A stretch of 64,000 nt of DNA from Bacillota bacterium (GTDB taxonomy: Bacteria; Bacillota; UBA4882; UBA8346), in the NCBI GenBank assembly GCA_023392595.1, contig JAEVYU010000003.1:45725-109724 (forward strand). Direction: 5' to 3'. The position numbers and the translations under genes are program-made. Numbering within the stretch: position 1 is the first letter of the stretch; each line of letters starts with the position of its first letter. Positions 8,276-16,575 of the stretch are shown here, one piece after another. The notes beneath the pieces were generated by a model that did not search any database, had not been told where the DNA came from, and worked only from the letters and a program-made list of their open reading frames with translations.

Positions 8276-9913
8276 TTATGGATCGATTCTTTGCAATAAA
8301 TAATCACTTTCTGTACTCCGAACGATTTTCCAGGGGACTGGATATTCTTTCATAAATTTTTGATAGTCCTTTTGATGCATGATAACGAAGACCCGTTTCG
8401 CGCGGCTTCGTAAAACATCTTCCCGGCGAAGCGACGGCATTACATATTTACTGGCCCAACTTAAATTGCTGAAATTTTGATTCCTGAATCCGGTATAATG
8501 GATTAAATCATAAATTTTATAACCGGAATAAAACACCGCCGAGGCTTGATAGGTTCCAAAGGAGGTTAATAAATCCCCGGAACGGTAAATTCTTCTTAAG
8601 CCACTGGAAATCGTTTTCCCGGACCGATACTGAGACATCGGAATCCATACCGTTTTGACGACTACGATATTGAAAATTAAAATTATCGCCAGAAAGATCA
8701 TTAAAAACTTTTGAGTGGTTTTCGCCAAAATAGAATAAAAGCAAATACCAAAGCCGATCAGGGTGATCAATGCCATCAGCAGCAAATTTACCCAGGAAGA
8801 GTCCTGGGAACGATATATAAAATAAGCTGCTCCCACAAATAAGGCGGTGAATAAAAAAATGACAAACCCAGACCAAATAAGTTTTTTAGCCGGTATTTCC
8901 CTTCGCGCCTCAAAAAACCGGGCTGTCAATAAAGAAAGCGGAAACAGAATGGCAAAAGTATAGGTAGGATACTTGGTTGCCATGAATTCAAAAAACATAA
9001 AGACGACTACTATCCAAACGATCAGAAACTTAGTATCCGAATCGGATTTACCCTTTACCCATAAATTTTTGATAGTTTGGGGCAAAAATGCGATCCATGG
9101 AAAAAAGCCAACCAACAGGATTAAAAAATAATAATAAAACACATTATCTTTGGGATGTTCGGAAACCGTGGCCCTTAAATAATTGTGCACTCCAAAAAAG
9201 TTGAGGATGAAAGCCCGTCCGTGTTGGAGATACATTCCAAGATACCAGGGGATTGTAACTGCAAGAAACAAAAGAATTCCCGGTATGATTTTCATTTGTT
9301 TCAATTCAGACCCGTTTCGGGTCCAGCATAAGAACACTAAGACAATCAGACCGGGCAGCAGGAATCCTATGGGTCCTTTGGTGAGCGTGGCCAAACCGCA
9401 AAAAATATAGAACAGGTAATAATAGTTTCTCTCACGGGGACCGCCGCGGTAGGCCAGCAAAAAGCAAGCGAGGGCTCCATTGAAAAAGAAAAAAAGCGTC
9501 ATATCGGTAATGATGAATTTGGCAATCATCCAAAATTCAAAACTGGTTCCCAGAATTAAAGCGCCAGTGAGCCCTACCGATTGATTGGGGAACAACTTAC
9601 TGCCAAACCAGAGCATCAATAGAAGCGAAAAAACTCCCATCAGGGCCGGCCAAAACCGGGCTGCAAACTCATGGAAGCCAAACAGTTTAAAAGCCGAAGC
9701 AATTTGCCAATAGAAAAAAACCGGTTTGTCATACCAAAAATGGCCATAAATGCGAGGGGACATCCAGTCTCCGGAGAGTACCATTTCCTTGGCGGTCAAA
9801 GCATAATTTGATTCCACGGCATCCGTAATATAAAGATAACTATTAAAAACAAAAAAAGAATAAATACTCAGAAGCAATAAACAAAGAAAAATCTTATTGG
9901 AATTTTTGAACAT
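8276..9913 (-). CDS. ArnT-like integral membrane glycosyltransferase (PMT/GT39-GT83 superfamily)
   Basis: 545 residues with roughly a dozen hydrophobic helices and a soluble C-terminal domain. The first extracytoplasmic loop carries DAVESNYALTAKEM and WMSPRIYGHFWYDKPVFFYW, the acidic/KP signature of lipid-sugar transferases such as ArnT. These enzymes move a sugar from a polyprenyl phosphate carrier to a surface acceptor outside the membrane. Acceptor and sugar are unknown. The start at 9913 has GGAGG 9 nt upstream; an ATG six bases earlier is possible but too close to that site. It lies between the deacetylase and the GT2 gene in one apparent operon. Confidence 0.85.
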   Translation of the reverse strand: MFKNSNKIFLCLLLLSIYSFFVFNSYLYITDAVESNYALTAKEMVLSGDWMSPRIYGHFWYDKPVFFYWQIASAFKLFGFHEFAARFWPALMGVFSLLLMLWFGSKLFPNQSVGLTGALILGTSFEFWMIAKFIITDMTLFFFFNGALACFLLAYRGGPRERNYYYLFYIFCGLATLTKGPIGFLLPGLIVLVFLCWTRNGSELKQMKIIPGILLFLAVTIPWYLGMYLQHGRAFILNFFGVHNYLRATVSEHPKDNVFYYYFLILLVGFFPWIAFLPQTIKNLWVKGKSDSDTKFLIVWIVVVFMFFEFMATKYPTYTFAILFPLSLLTARFFEARREIPAKKLIWSGFVIFLFTALFVGAAYFIYRSQDSSWVNLLLMALITLIGFGICFYSILAKTTQKFLMIFLAIILIFNIVVVKTVWIPMSQYRSGKTISSGLRRIYRSGDLLTSFGTYQASAVFYSGYKIYDLIHYTGFRNQNFSNLSWASKYVMPSLRREDVLRSRAKRVFVIMHQKDYQKFMKEYPVPWKIVRSTESDYLLQRIDP

Positions 9914-9937
9914 CCCCATTGACCTCCAAACTCCGAA

Positions 9938-10786
9938 CTATTCCAGAGCTTCATAAGGAATTAATTTAGTTTTCTGCTGATCGATTATAGTTCTTACTTC
10001 CATAGATGTCAGGGCGGCTAGTTCTGCTTCCCATTGATAACCCCAGGAAAATTTCCGTCCCAAAGTTTCGCCGGATAATCCCGGGTGAGTCATTATTTCC
10101 GAAACCCCTTCCGGTAAATGCCGAATGATGGTTTTAAGTTTTGCCTGGCTTAAATGGCCACCCCAAAGCATGCCGTAAAAGTGCTCGGGCATTAATAAAT
10201 GCTGCTTTGAAAAACAAAATTTTGAAAGTCCGCTTACACAGGAAAGGGCATTCCGGGCCAACAATCTGCCTGGCGCAGGTATTGTTCCTCCATAAAACAT
10301 CAATTTTTCCCGGGGCAGGCGAATTTTTCGAATACCGAATTCCCCGGCCAATTCCGCAGTGACCTGATTGATTCCGGGAAAAACATGGAGATGTTGATGA
10401 CTATCCAAATGATCGATGGGGATCCCCTGTTCCCTAACACGGGAAATCTGCTTCGCCCATTCCGTCCGGATTTCTTTTAATTGTATTTTTCCGGATAGAA
10501 ATCGTGGGATGAATTCCTGATAACTGTTAAAAAATCTACCTTCACCATTCATTAAGGTGGTTATTTCTTCCGGACGGCTTAATGGATTACCGTTTACCAA
10601 GGTTAAATGAACGCCGACTCCAAGCCCTGAATTGTCTCTTAAGCCCTCAATTCCGGGGAGAAAGGCATCTCCATTGGCCAGAATTGTCGTACTGGTTACA
10701 ATTCCTTGGCGGTATGCGAGAATAACGGCTTGATTGATGCATTCGTCAAGTCCGTAATCATCGGCATTTACAATTAGGTATTTCAT
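9938..10786 (-). CDS. ChbG/HpnK (YdjC-family) carbohydrate deacetylase
   Basis: 282 residues. The family landmarks are present: NADDYGLDECINQAV at the N-terminus (metal-binding Asp), HLDSHQHLHVFPGI near residue 125 (metal-binding His) and the late MTHPG. YdjC-fold enzymes remove acetyl groups from amino sugars or oligosaccharides. In a cluster with a lipid-sugar synthase and an ArnT-like transferase it may deacetylate the lipid-linked sugar before transfer, which is inference. Start ATG with GGTGA 7 nt upstream. Confidence 0.85.
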   Translation of the reverse strand: MKYLIVNADDYGLDECINQAVILAYRQGIVTSTTILANGDAFLPGIEGLRDNSGLGVGVHLTLVNGNPLSRPEEITTLMNGEGRFFNSYQEFIPRFLSGKIQLKEIRTEWAKQISRVREQGIPIDHLDSHQHLHVFPGINQVTAELAGEFGIRKIRLPREKLMFYGGTIPAPGRLLARNALSCVSGLSKFCFSKQHLLMPEHFYGMLWGGHLSQAKLKTIIRHLPEGVSEIMTHPGLSGETLGRKFSWGYQWEAELAALTSMEVRTIIDQQKTKLIPYEALE

Positions 10787-11137
10787 ACGTGATTCACCAA
10801 ACTTTACCGGGTTTGACCCAAATACACTTTACTGATTAAAATAAAAGTTGAGGCTGGCCTAACATAGGTCCAGTATATTCTTTCAATCTGAAAAAGACCT
10901 GAAACCGGGATAAGACTCCAATGCAAAAATAAAACTTATTTTATGGGTTTATGTTTCGCTGAAATATCATTGGTCGTTTTGAAGCGAAGTTTGAGGATAT
11001 TGAAGAAAATGAGATTTGGAAAAACACTCTTTTCCGGAGATTGAAGGATTGATTTGTTTCTACCAACAGGACCACGGCAAAGAAGAGTGAATCCCCGACA
11101 ATACGGCCCGGTTTGAAGCGATCGTACTCTATGGGTT
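10787..11137. other. Gene-free gap of about 350 bp
   Basis: No open frame here shows a recognisable family or a convincing ribosome-binding site. It is AT-rich near 10930-11040. It must hold the end of the cvpA transcript and any promoter for the deacetylase operon, but no convincing terminator or promoter was seen. Confidence 0.5.
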
Positions 11138-11950
11138 TTACTGGGTCCGTCCGCAAACCGGGCATTTACCATGGACACTGGTGGGCTTAAGATTGGGCCA
11201 TACTTTACAATCGATAACTCCCATGGTTCCCAGCCGTTCATAAGGGCATACCCCATAAATGGCATGGTATCCTTCGAATGTTAAACAGCCGTCACTGGTC
11301 CGGTGGCATTGGGGGCAATAAGTTTGGGGATAATACGATAAGCCTGCTTTGACAAACCCCAGATAACGGACTTTGGCTCCGCAGGCCAGACAGGTTGCCC
11401 CTTCGAGCTTTTGTTCCCTCATCGCCCGCAGCTGCAAACCTTCCGGGGAAACAACCAACCGGGGAATATCCGCCGGCAGGGAATGATCCTGCAATAGATA
11501 AAAATAAGGGGCCAGCCGTAATAAATCTCCGGCAAAGGTCGATGTTTCAAGCGGAGCACGAAAAAAATTCCATGGCAAGGCAATAATCATTAACAAAATC
11601 ATGATTAAAATCACAGCCGCTTTAAAAGCTCCCAATACGGCCCCCAGTGCCCCGTCAATCAAAGCAACCGGTTCGTTCTTATGCATTTCATGCCAATATT
11701 TACCGATATAGGCAATGGTTCCGCTAATGCCGACGACAATGAGGATAAAACCGATCATATTCGCAAGCGGCGTTGAAAGATGAATATTGGATGCAATGTA
11801 GCTGCCGGCCTTTTGATAAAAATAAAACCCTAAAATCAATGCGCAGACACTTCCCAAAAGGCCAAAAAGTTGCTCCACAAATCCTTTGCAATAACCGCGA
11901 AAAATCATCCAAAGAAAACATCCGCCAATTAACCAATCAACCCAATTCAA
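11138..11950 (-). CDS. CvpA-family membrane protein with C-terminal zinc-ribbon extension
   Basis: 270 residues. The first about 145 residues contain four hydrophobic segments and the CvpA pattern (WVDWLIGGCFLWMIFRGYCKGF, then DGALGAVLGAFKA). The remainder is unusual: soluble and rich in cysteine pairs (CLACG, CPQC, CPVC plus single Cys), a likely zinc-ribbon module of about 85 residues. Ordinary CvpA proteins end after the membrane part. The start is the TTG at 11950, 9 nt after AAGGAGG; an earlier ATG would place that site inside the gene. It follows zapA, as in many Firmicutes (pheT-zapA-cvpA). Confidence 0.8.
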   Translation of the reverse strand: MNWVDWLIGGCFLWMIFRGYCKGFVEQLFGLLGSVCALILGFYFYQKAGSYIASNIHLSTPLANMIGFILIVVGISGTIAYIGKYWHEMHKNEPVALIDGALGAVLGAFKAAVILIMILLMIIALPWNFFRAPLETSTFAGDLLRLAPYFYLLQDHSLPADIPRLVVSPEGLQLRAMREQKLEGATCLACGAKVRYLGFVKAGLSYYPQTYCPQCHRTSDGCLTFEGYHAIYGVCPYERLGTMGVIDCKVWPNLKPTSVHGKCPVCGRTQ

Positions 11951-12074
11951 TCGTTCAATCCTCCTTTGTGAAATCCATTTCAAGATTCATGGTCCAAAGT
12001 AGGAAAAGCTCAAAGTCCAAATTTTTTCACTGGTGAACTTTTCACTTGAAACTTTATACTTTGAACTTTTAGTT

Positions 12075-12347
12075 TTATCGCGCTTCTTTTAACAGTTGAT
12101 CCAGGTATTGATATTCTTGACGCAATTTATGAAATTCATCCGCTATTTTCAACCCGGCGAGCACCGCTACTTGGCATTTGCTTAATTTAGGATTGGAAGC
12201 GATAATTGAATCGGTTATCGTTTCCAAATAAGAAACGATTTCTCCCATGTAAGCCGGATCATCTTGCCCCTTGACCACATATTCATCGCCCATGATTCGA
12301 AAAATAAAGCGCCCCTCTTCGGTTTCAGGGTTTTTGCGTTCTATCAT
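12075..12347 (-). CDS. zapA: Cell division protein ZapA
   Basis: 90 residues, the usual size for the FtsZ-ring stabiliser. An N-terminal beta region (GRFIFRIMGDEYVVKGQ) and a following long helix (YLETITDSIIASNPKLS, then LAGLKIADEFHKLRQEY) match ZapA. The ATG at 12347 follows GAGGTG with 6 nt spacing; an in-frame GTG belongs to that site. It is followed by cvpA, but pheT, its usual upstream neighbour, is 11.8 kb away. Confidence 0.9.
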   Translation of the reverse strand: MIERKNPETEEGRFIFRIMGDEYVVKGQDDPAYMGEIVSYLETITDSIIASNPKLSKCQVAVLAGLKIADEFHKLRQEYQYLDQLLKEAR

Positions 12348-12414
12348 TTTTAACACCTCATTATCGGTATCGGCAAATTCCCGAAGTCCAACATATTAAA
12401 TTTATATTTCCCAT

Positions 12415-12439
12415 TAAAAAACTCCTTCATTTGAAGGAG
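12415..12439 (-). terminator. Terminator hairpin overlapping the stop of the membrane protein gene
   Basis: Minus-strand CTCCTTCA and TGAAGGAG with a two-base spacer form an 8-bp stem followed by TTTTTT. The TGA stop (12427-12429) lies inside the hairpin. Confidence 0.85.
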
Positions 12440-13353
12440 CCTACTTGAACCGCCAGCCCGAAAACATAGGGGATGATTAAGATACATCCGCTGAATATCA
12501 GATAACTGCACCATATTTGCCAAGGAAATCTGGGCCGTCCCATTTGAACCAGATAATTGCGGATTAACGTCAAATATTGAAGCCATGCTAATCTACTGTC
12601 TAAATCCAGAACCTCATAATCCCCATCCTGTTCATGACATCGCGCCAGAGGTTGCCATTGGATATAACGGTCGATCTCCTCATCAAGTGAAGCAATGTCT
12701 CGATGGATCCAACGGTTTATTTTAATTTGGGCGCAGCCATAAAAACCAAGTCCGGCGCCAATGACCAACCCGAAGAGTAAATAACTGTAAAAAAGCGTAT
12801 CCAACAAATAAAAACTGGTTAAGTAATAGTATGCCAATCCCGCCAGAAAGGTCAGTATAATGCCGAGGGATACCGTGTCTTGCCGGAGCGTACCGAGGAA
12901 TTGTCTCAATTCGGCGCCGTTTTTCCTCGAGGAATGCATCCAAAAGGAAAATAAACCACTGATATTCTCCAAGAATAATCCGAGGTACAGTCCCCAGAGG
13001 ATTGAATCCAATCCTTTCAATAATCCATAAAACCATTGGAATCCTTCTTTTAGAAATTCATTCCATTGCCCGCCCAAAGCGAATAAAAAAGAAATACCTA
13101 TCATCGGGCCAAGCCATTTTTCCTGCCGGTATTGGCCAAACAATAAATAGCGGCTCAGAAAAACGACAGCCGCCAAAATAATTTTAAAATATAAAACCGC
13201 GTGAATCTCAAAATAACTCTTGCTTCCTTCTATGGCGTAAAGTCCGAGCGAGATCAGAGCCCAGATCACGGTAAGTCCGATGCACCAAAGTGCGGCCTTG
13301 GCGAAATTCCCTTCAACACCGGTCCGAAAATTTTTCAAAATGTATCGCCGCAT
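12427..13353 (-). CDS. Multipass membrane protein of unknown function
   Basis: 308 residues with six or seven hydrophobic stretches (for example AALWCIGLTVIWALISLGLY, VLYFKIILAAVVFLSRYLLF and LFYSYLLFGLVIGAGLGFYG) and a charged soluble segment around residues 215-260 (DEEIDRYIQWQPLARCHE). No family was recognised. The ATG at 13353 has GGGGGTG 8 nt upstream. It lies at the edge of the accessory segment between zapA and pheT and has its own terminator, so it is probably monocistronic. Confidence 0.7.
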   Translation of the reverse strand: MRRYILKNFRTGVEGNFAKAALWCIGLTVIWALISLGLYAIEGSKSYFEIHAVLYFKIILAAVVFLSRYLLFGQYRQEKWLGPMIGISFLFALGGQWNEFLKEGFQWFYGLLKGLDSILWGLYLGLFLENISGLFSFWMHSSRKNGAELRQFLGTLRQDTVSLGIILTFLAGLAYYYLTSFYLLDTLFYSYLLFGLVIGAGLGFYGCAQIKINRWIHRDIASLDEEIDRYIQWQPLARCHEQDGDYEVLDLDSRLAWLQYLTLIRNYLVQMGRPRFPWQIWCSYLIFSGCILIIPYVFGLAVQVGSFK

Positions 13354-13554
13354 CCATAAAACACCCCCGTCCTATTTAATACAATTTATGTTGGGACGAG
13401 GGGGGGTAGAACCAAAGTGTGTTCCGGGTAAGAAAACCGGGGGGAAGGAAAAGAAATGGGTGTGACATCCGTCAAGCTTCCCTTCAAAACATTGAATAAT
13501 AAAAGTCATACCTTCCCATAATAATTGCAAATAATCCTTCAAAAGCTAAAGGCG

Positions 13555-14103
13555 ATGAATGAACCCGTGATTAACCAAAAAATCAAAGATTTAATGAATC
13601 AGCAAATCAAGAATGAATTGGAATCCTATTATATCTACCTCTCCATGGCCGCCTATTTTCACTCGGCAAACTTGGACGGGATGGCCCATTGGATGCGCTG
13701 CCAGGCCCATGAAGAAATGACCCATGCCATGAAATTCTTCGATCACCTTATCAACCGGGGCGGCAGGGTGGAGCTATTGGATTTAAAACAACTGCAAACT
13801 TCCTGGAACTCCCCGGCAGAGGCCTGGGAAGCCGCTTATCAGCATGAGATATTTATCACCGGAAAGATCGGCGCGCTGATGAAAGCGGTCCGGGAGGAGA
13901 ACGAATATACTGCCGAACCCTTACTGAGCTGGTTCATAAATGAGCAGGTTCAGGAGGAGGCGGACTCGCAAAAAATTGCAGAACAAGTTAAACCGGTGAA
14001 TGATTCCAAAGAAGGTCTCTTACTGCTAGACCGAGAACTGGGGACGCGGGTTTTTCCGGCCGGTTCGCCCCTCGACCCCTTGGCCTATCAAGCGGCGACT
14101 TAA
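13555..14103 (+). CDS. Bacterial ferritin (FtnA-like)
   Basis: 182 residues, slightly long for the family. The four-helix ferritin core is clear: NQQIKNELESYYIYLSMAAY carries the first ferroxidase Glu, then the AHEEMTHAMKFFDHL helix with Glu/His ligands and the later REENEYTAEPLLSWF and EQVQEEADS helices. It oxidises Fe(II) and stores iron in a 24-subunit cytoplasmic shell. The ATG at 13555 matches the family start; the site upstream is weak (AAAGG only 2 nt away), so translation may be modest. It is convergent with the OsmC and CDGSH genes, forming an iron and peroxide-related group. Confidence 0.93.
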   Translation: MNEPVINQKIKDLMNQQIKNELESYYIYLSMAAYFHSANLDGMAHWMRCQAHEEMTHAMKFFDHLINRGGRVELLDLKQLQTSWNSPAEAWEAAYQHEIFITGKIGALMKAVREENEYTAEPLLSWFINEQVQEEADSQKIAEQVKPVNDSKEGLLLLDRELGTRVFPAGSPLDPLAYQAAT

Positions 14104-14140
14104 TCACCGGGCAAATTATGAAGATTCCAAGTTTAAGAAT

Positions 14141-14545
14141 CTATTCAATGATTAATTCAAAGGTTATTTTGGCATTTAACGATCCCGCGGCCGAACAATA
14201 TTTGGTTTGGGAAAGCTCCACGGCATGCTTGGCTTTTTCGAAGTCAAGATTTTTCCCGTGCATGCGATAAACCAGGTGAATGTCCGTGAAACGTTTCGGA
14301 TGTTCCGGCGCACGGTCGGAACGGATCAAAATAGTTAATTTCTCCAGTTCCTGGTGCATCTTTCGCATTATCGAAACCACATCCGCGCCAGTGCAGCCTC
14401 CTAAACCGAATAACAAGAATTCCATGGGCCTGGCGCCGGAATCAGAACCTCCAACCTCACTACCGGTATCCACTTTAACCTCATGTCCGGTATCACCGCT
14501 TGCCGTAAAACCCATTTTCCCGTCCCAAATCAGTTGCGCATTCAT
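14141..14545 (-). CDS. OsmC-family hydroperoxide reductase
   Basis: 134 residues. OsmC proteins reduce organic hydroperoxides using two cysteines; both are visible, in LGGCTGADVVSIM (peroxidatic) and TKYCSAAGSLN (resolving). The N-terminal beta strands and the DSGARPMEFLLFGLG region are typical of the YhfA-like branch. The start has AAGGAGG about 6 nt upstream. It lies 29 bp downstream of the CDGSH gene and is likely in the same transcript, a plausible link between iron-sulfur proteins and peroxide defence. Confidence 0.9.
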   Translation of the reverse strand: MNAQLIWDGKMGFTASGDTGHEVKVDTGSEVGGSDSGARPMEFLLFGLGGCTGADVVSIMRKMHQELEKLTILIRSDRAPEHPKRFTDIHLVYRMHGKNLDFEKAKHAVELSQTKYCSAAGSLNAKITFELIIE

Positions 14546-14574
14546 TAAACTTCCTCCTTCTTATTTCCGGATTT

Positions 14575-15261
14575 TTACTTTTGATCGCAGAATTTTATCG
14601 ACACATGGGTAGCATCGCAAAACGGTTTATTTTTTGATTGACCGCAACGGCACAGTACCACCCGATTTCTGAGCTCATTGATATGCCCGTCTGAAAATTC
14701 GATGGGAATATTTCCTCTGACAAAGATTCCACCGCTTACTCCTTTTTCAGGGTCCTGAAGGATTTCAACGGCCGGCTCATACCCGGGTTCAATTTCCTGT
14801 CCATCTTTACCAACAGCAACCAATCGTCCTGCCGGGCATTCAGTGGCCGCTATGATGGCCTCCTCTTTTGCGGCCGGATCATCGGAGTTGCTTACCAGTT
14901 CCCAGACATCTCCCTTATCGCGGTGACAAAAACGCGCGAAAGCACAGCGATAATCGTCCAACAGGTCAAGACCCGGACCTTCAATTAATTCCGCCCGCTC
15001 TTCATAGTGATCGTTTGAAGCGGTTTCGGTTCCGTCAAAATCGATCTTTCGGTGGACTCCATCACAGTAAGGCTTATTTCTTGACTTCCCGCAACGGCAG
15101 AGGGCAAATTCTGCCGAGGGGGGAAATTCACGTCCATCTTTTAATTCATATCCTCTGCCCTTGGGAATGATTATCTTTTCGGCTAAATGAAGATTGCCCG
15201 AAACAATATACGGCCCATCCTTCATGATCTTTATCTTGATTTTCTTAGCTCTCTCGCACAT
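14575..15261 (-). CDS. Iron-sulfur protein with two CDGSH zinc-finger-type domains flanking a divergent ferredoxin-like domain
   Basis: 228 residues. An N-terminal CDGSH motif (CRCGKSRNKPYCDGVH, about residues 55-70) and a C-terminal one (CRCGQSKNKPFCDATH, about 202-217) each give the Cys3His set that binds a 2Fe-2S cluster. Between them lies a Fer4_19-like segment (DDYRCAFARFCHRDKGDVWELV and ATECPAGRLVAV). The arrangement is known from bacterial mitoNEET-like proteins and is suggested to act in iron-sulfur or redox sensing and electron transfer. It is followed by osmC and faces ferritin. Confidence 0.88.
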   Translation of the reverse strand: MCERAKKIKIKIMKDGPYIVSGNLHLAEKIIIPKGRGYELKDGREFPPSAEFALCRCGKSRNKPYCDGVHRKIDFDGTETASNDHYEERAELIEGPGLDLLDDYRCAFARFCHRDKGDVWELVSNSDDPAAKEEAIIAATECPAGRLVAVGKDGQEIEPGYEPAVEILQDPEKGVSGGIFVRGNIPIEFSDGHINELRNRVVLCRCGQSKNKPFCDATHVSIKFCDQK

Positions 15262-15364
15262 AAGAAATATAATCCCCTTTTTGAAGCTTTCCCTTGATAA
15301 AGCCTGACCAAATTATGAGGATATTCGATAGGATACCTAAAAAAACCTGCTTTTCGGTTATAAA

Positions 15365-15399
15365 CAAGGCTGTCAATGCCTTTTTCATCAACAGCCTTG
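15365..15399 (-). terminator. Candidate terminator after gerC
   Basis: A 9-bp perfect stem, CAAGGCTGT with ACAGCCTTG, lies about 35 bp past the gerC stop. The U-tract is short (TTGTTTAT); a second T7 run occurs at about 15339-15346. Confidence 0.55.
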
Positions 15400-15432
15400 G
15401 AGATTAAAGGATAACTGTATTTTTTATGATGA

Positions 15433-16575
15433 TTAACGCAAGACCCCGTCTTTTTGCAGGGATATATTGACAGCCACTTGAAAAGGAACCTTTGGAAAGA
15501 TCTTTTTCCAATCGGTTTCTTCCCAAATTTTAGGTTGCTGAATGCGAAATTGTTCACCAAAGTCAATCACATCGGCATTCAAAGCTTGTAATTTGGAAAT
15601 CAATGGGCTTATTCTCGCTTTTAAAGATTGGGCGAGTTGATTTTCCAGTTCTTCGATATCTTTAGCATCAAGGTTTGTTTTCTGATCGGTCCGTTCATCC
15701 AAACTGGCGGTAATCATGGTTTTTACCATGAAATCAGGAAACCCGCCTCCCCGGGGGATGACTTTGATCTCGGTTCGCCCCTGGACATTCCGTAAGGAAA
15801 CTTTTAGGTCCTCTCCAAAGCTCATCCCGCCGGAAGAGAGCTGCCCGGTTAAAAGTCCGAAACATTGGCTTTCCTTGGCATCTAGTTTTCCTGCCATTTT
15901 AGTTCCGTTGAAAACCGCCAATCCGGAAATTTGGTAATTGCCTTCCTTAGGGCCGACATCGATTAAGGGGGCGTAAGCATCCTTAATTTTATAAAATATT
16001 CTCTGGGCAAATTGCCAGACCGGGATGAAGTAAGTCTGGTCGTATTTAGCAACGGATAATCCGGCGGCAATGAACTCCAGTCCCGGAAGGACCATTTGCG
16101 GCGAAGTAAATGTCAAGATATCCCTGGCCGATTTCCCGTTGGTTATGAAAACCAGGGCCTGAGGTGGAGCTTTCGCGCTGCGGCTAAACCAATCTATTAG
16201 TTCGGATATTCCCCCACGGGCTGCGTCTTCTCCGATAATGATCGATTTATTTTGTTGAATCACCAAGCGACGGGAAGTTTTTGTCTGTAATTCATGAAAC
16301 GCATTCCCGACACTTTGACCCATAACGCCGGCTATGGTAAAGTTCTTCCCTTCGGGTGCAGCTGCCCCCGCCCCTCCGGCTCCCGGCGGCAGCATTTTTT
16401 GCGGTATCGGTATTTGTACTGTCAGGAATACCTGATGGTCAGGATTGGTATCAATCCCCACCGTAGTGGCGAAAGCCCGGCGATCCACTTCCTCCAAATC
16501 CCAACAACCCGGTAAAATCGATAAAAATATTAATACCCACAAAATCTGGAAAAAACCACTTCGGCTATGCCTCAT
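15433..16575 (-). CDS. Spore germination protein GerC (Ger(x)C lipoprotein)
   Basis: 380 residues. A lipoprotein signal (FLSILPGCW) puts the lipidated cysteine about 20 residues from the ATG at 16575, followed by DLEEVDRRAFATTVGID, the family's opening motif. The C-terminal domain ends with a region like QFRIQQPKIWEETDWKKIF. GerC is the lipid-anchored partner in the GerA-type nutrient receptor of the spore inner membrane. It overlaps the gerB stop by about 11 bp, so the genes are translationally coupled. An upstream in-frame ATG at 16614 would put the signal peptide too far inside. Confidence 0.93.
   Translation of the reverse strand: MRHSRSGFFQILWVLIFLSILPGCWDLEEVDRRAFATTVGIDTNPDHQVFLTVQIPIPQKMLPPGAGGAGAAAPEGKNFTIAGVMGQSVGNAFHELQTKTSRRLVIQQNKSIIIGEDAARGGISELIDWFSRSAKAPPQALVFITNGKSARDILTFTSPQMVLPGLEFIAAGLSVAKYDQTYFIPVWQFAQRIFYKIKDAYAPLIDVGPKEGNYQISGLAVFNGTKMAGKLDAKESQCFGLLTGQLSSGGMSFGEDLKVSLRNVQGRTEIKVIPRGGGFPDFMVKTMITASLDERTDQKTNLDAKDIEELENQLAQSLKARISPLISKLQALNADVIDFGEQFRIQQPKIWEETDWKKIFPKVPFQVAVNISLQKDGVLR

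Noticed and set aside
10936..11265. Frames of 109 and 74 codons downstream of cvpA
   Set aside because: They overlap the cvpA end in another phase, have no ribosome-binding site and low-complexity composition.
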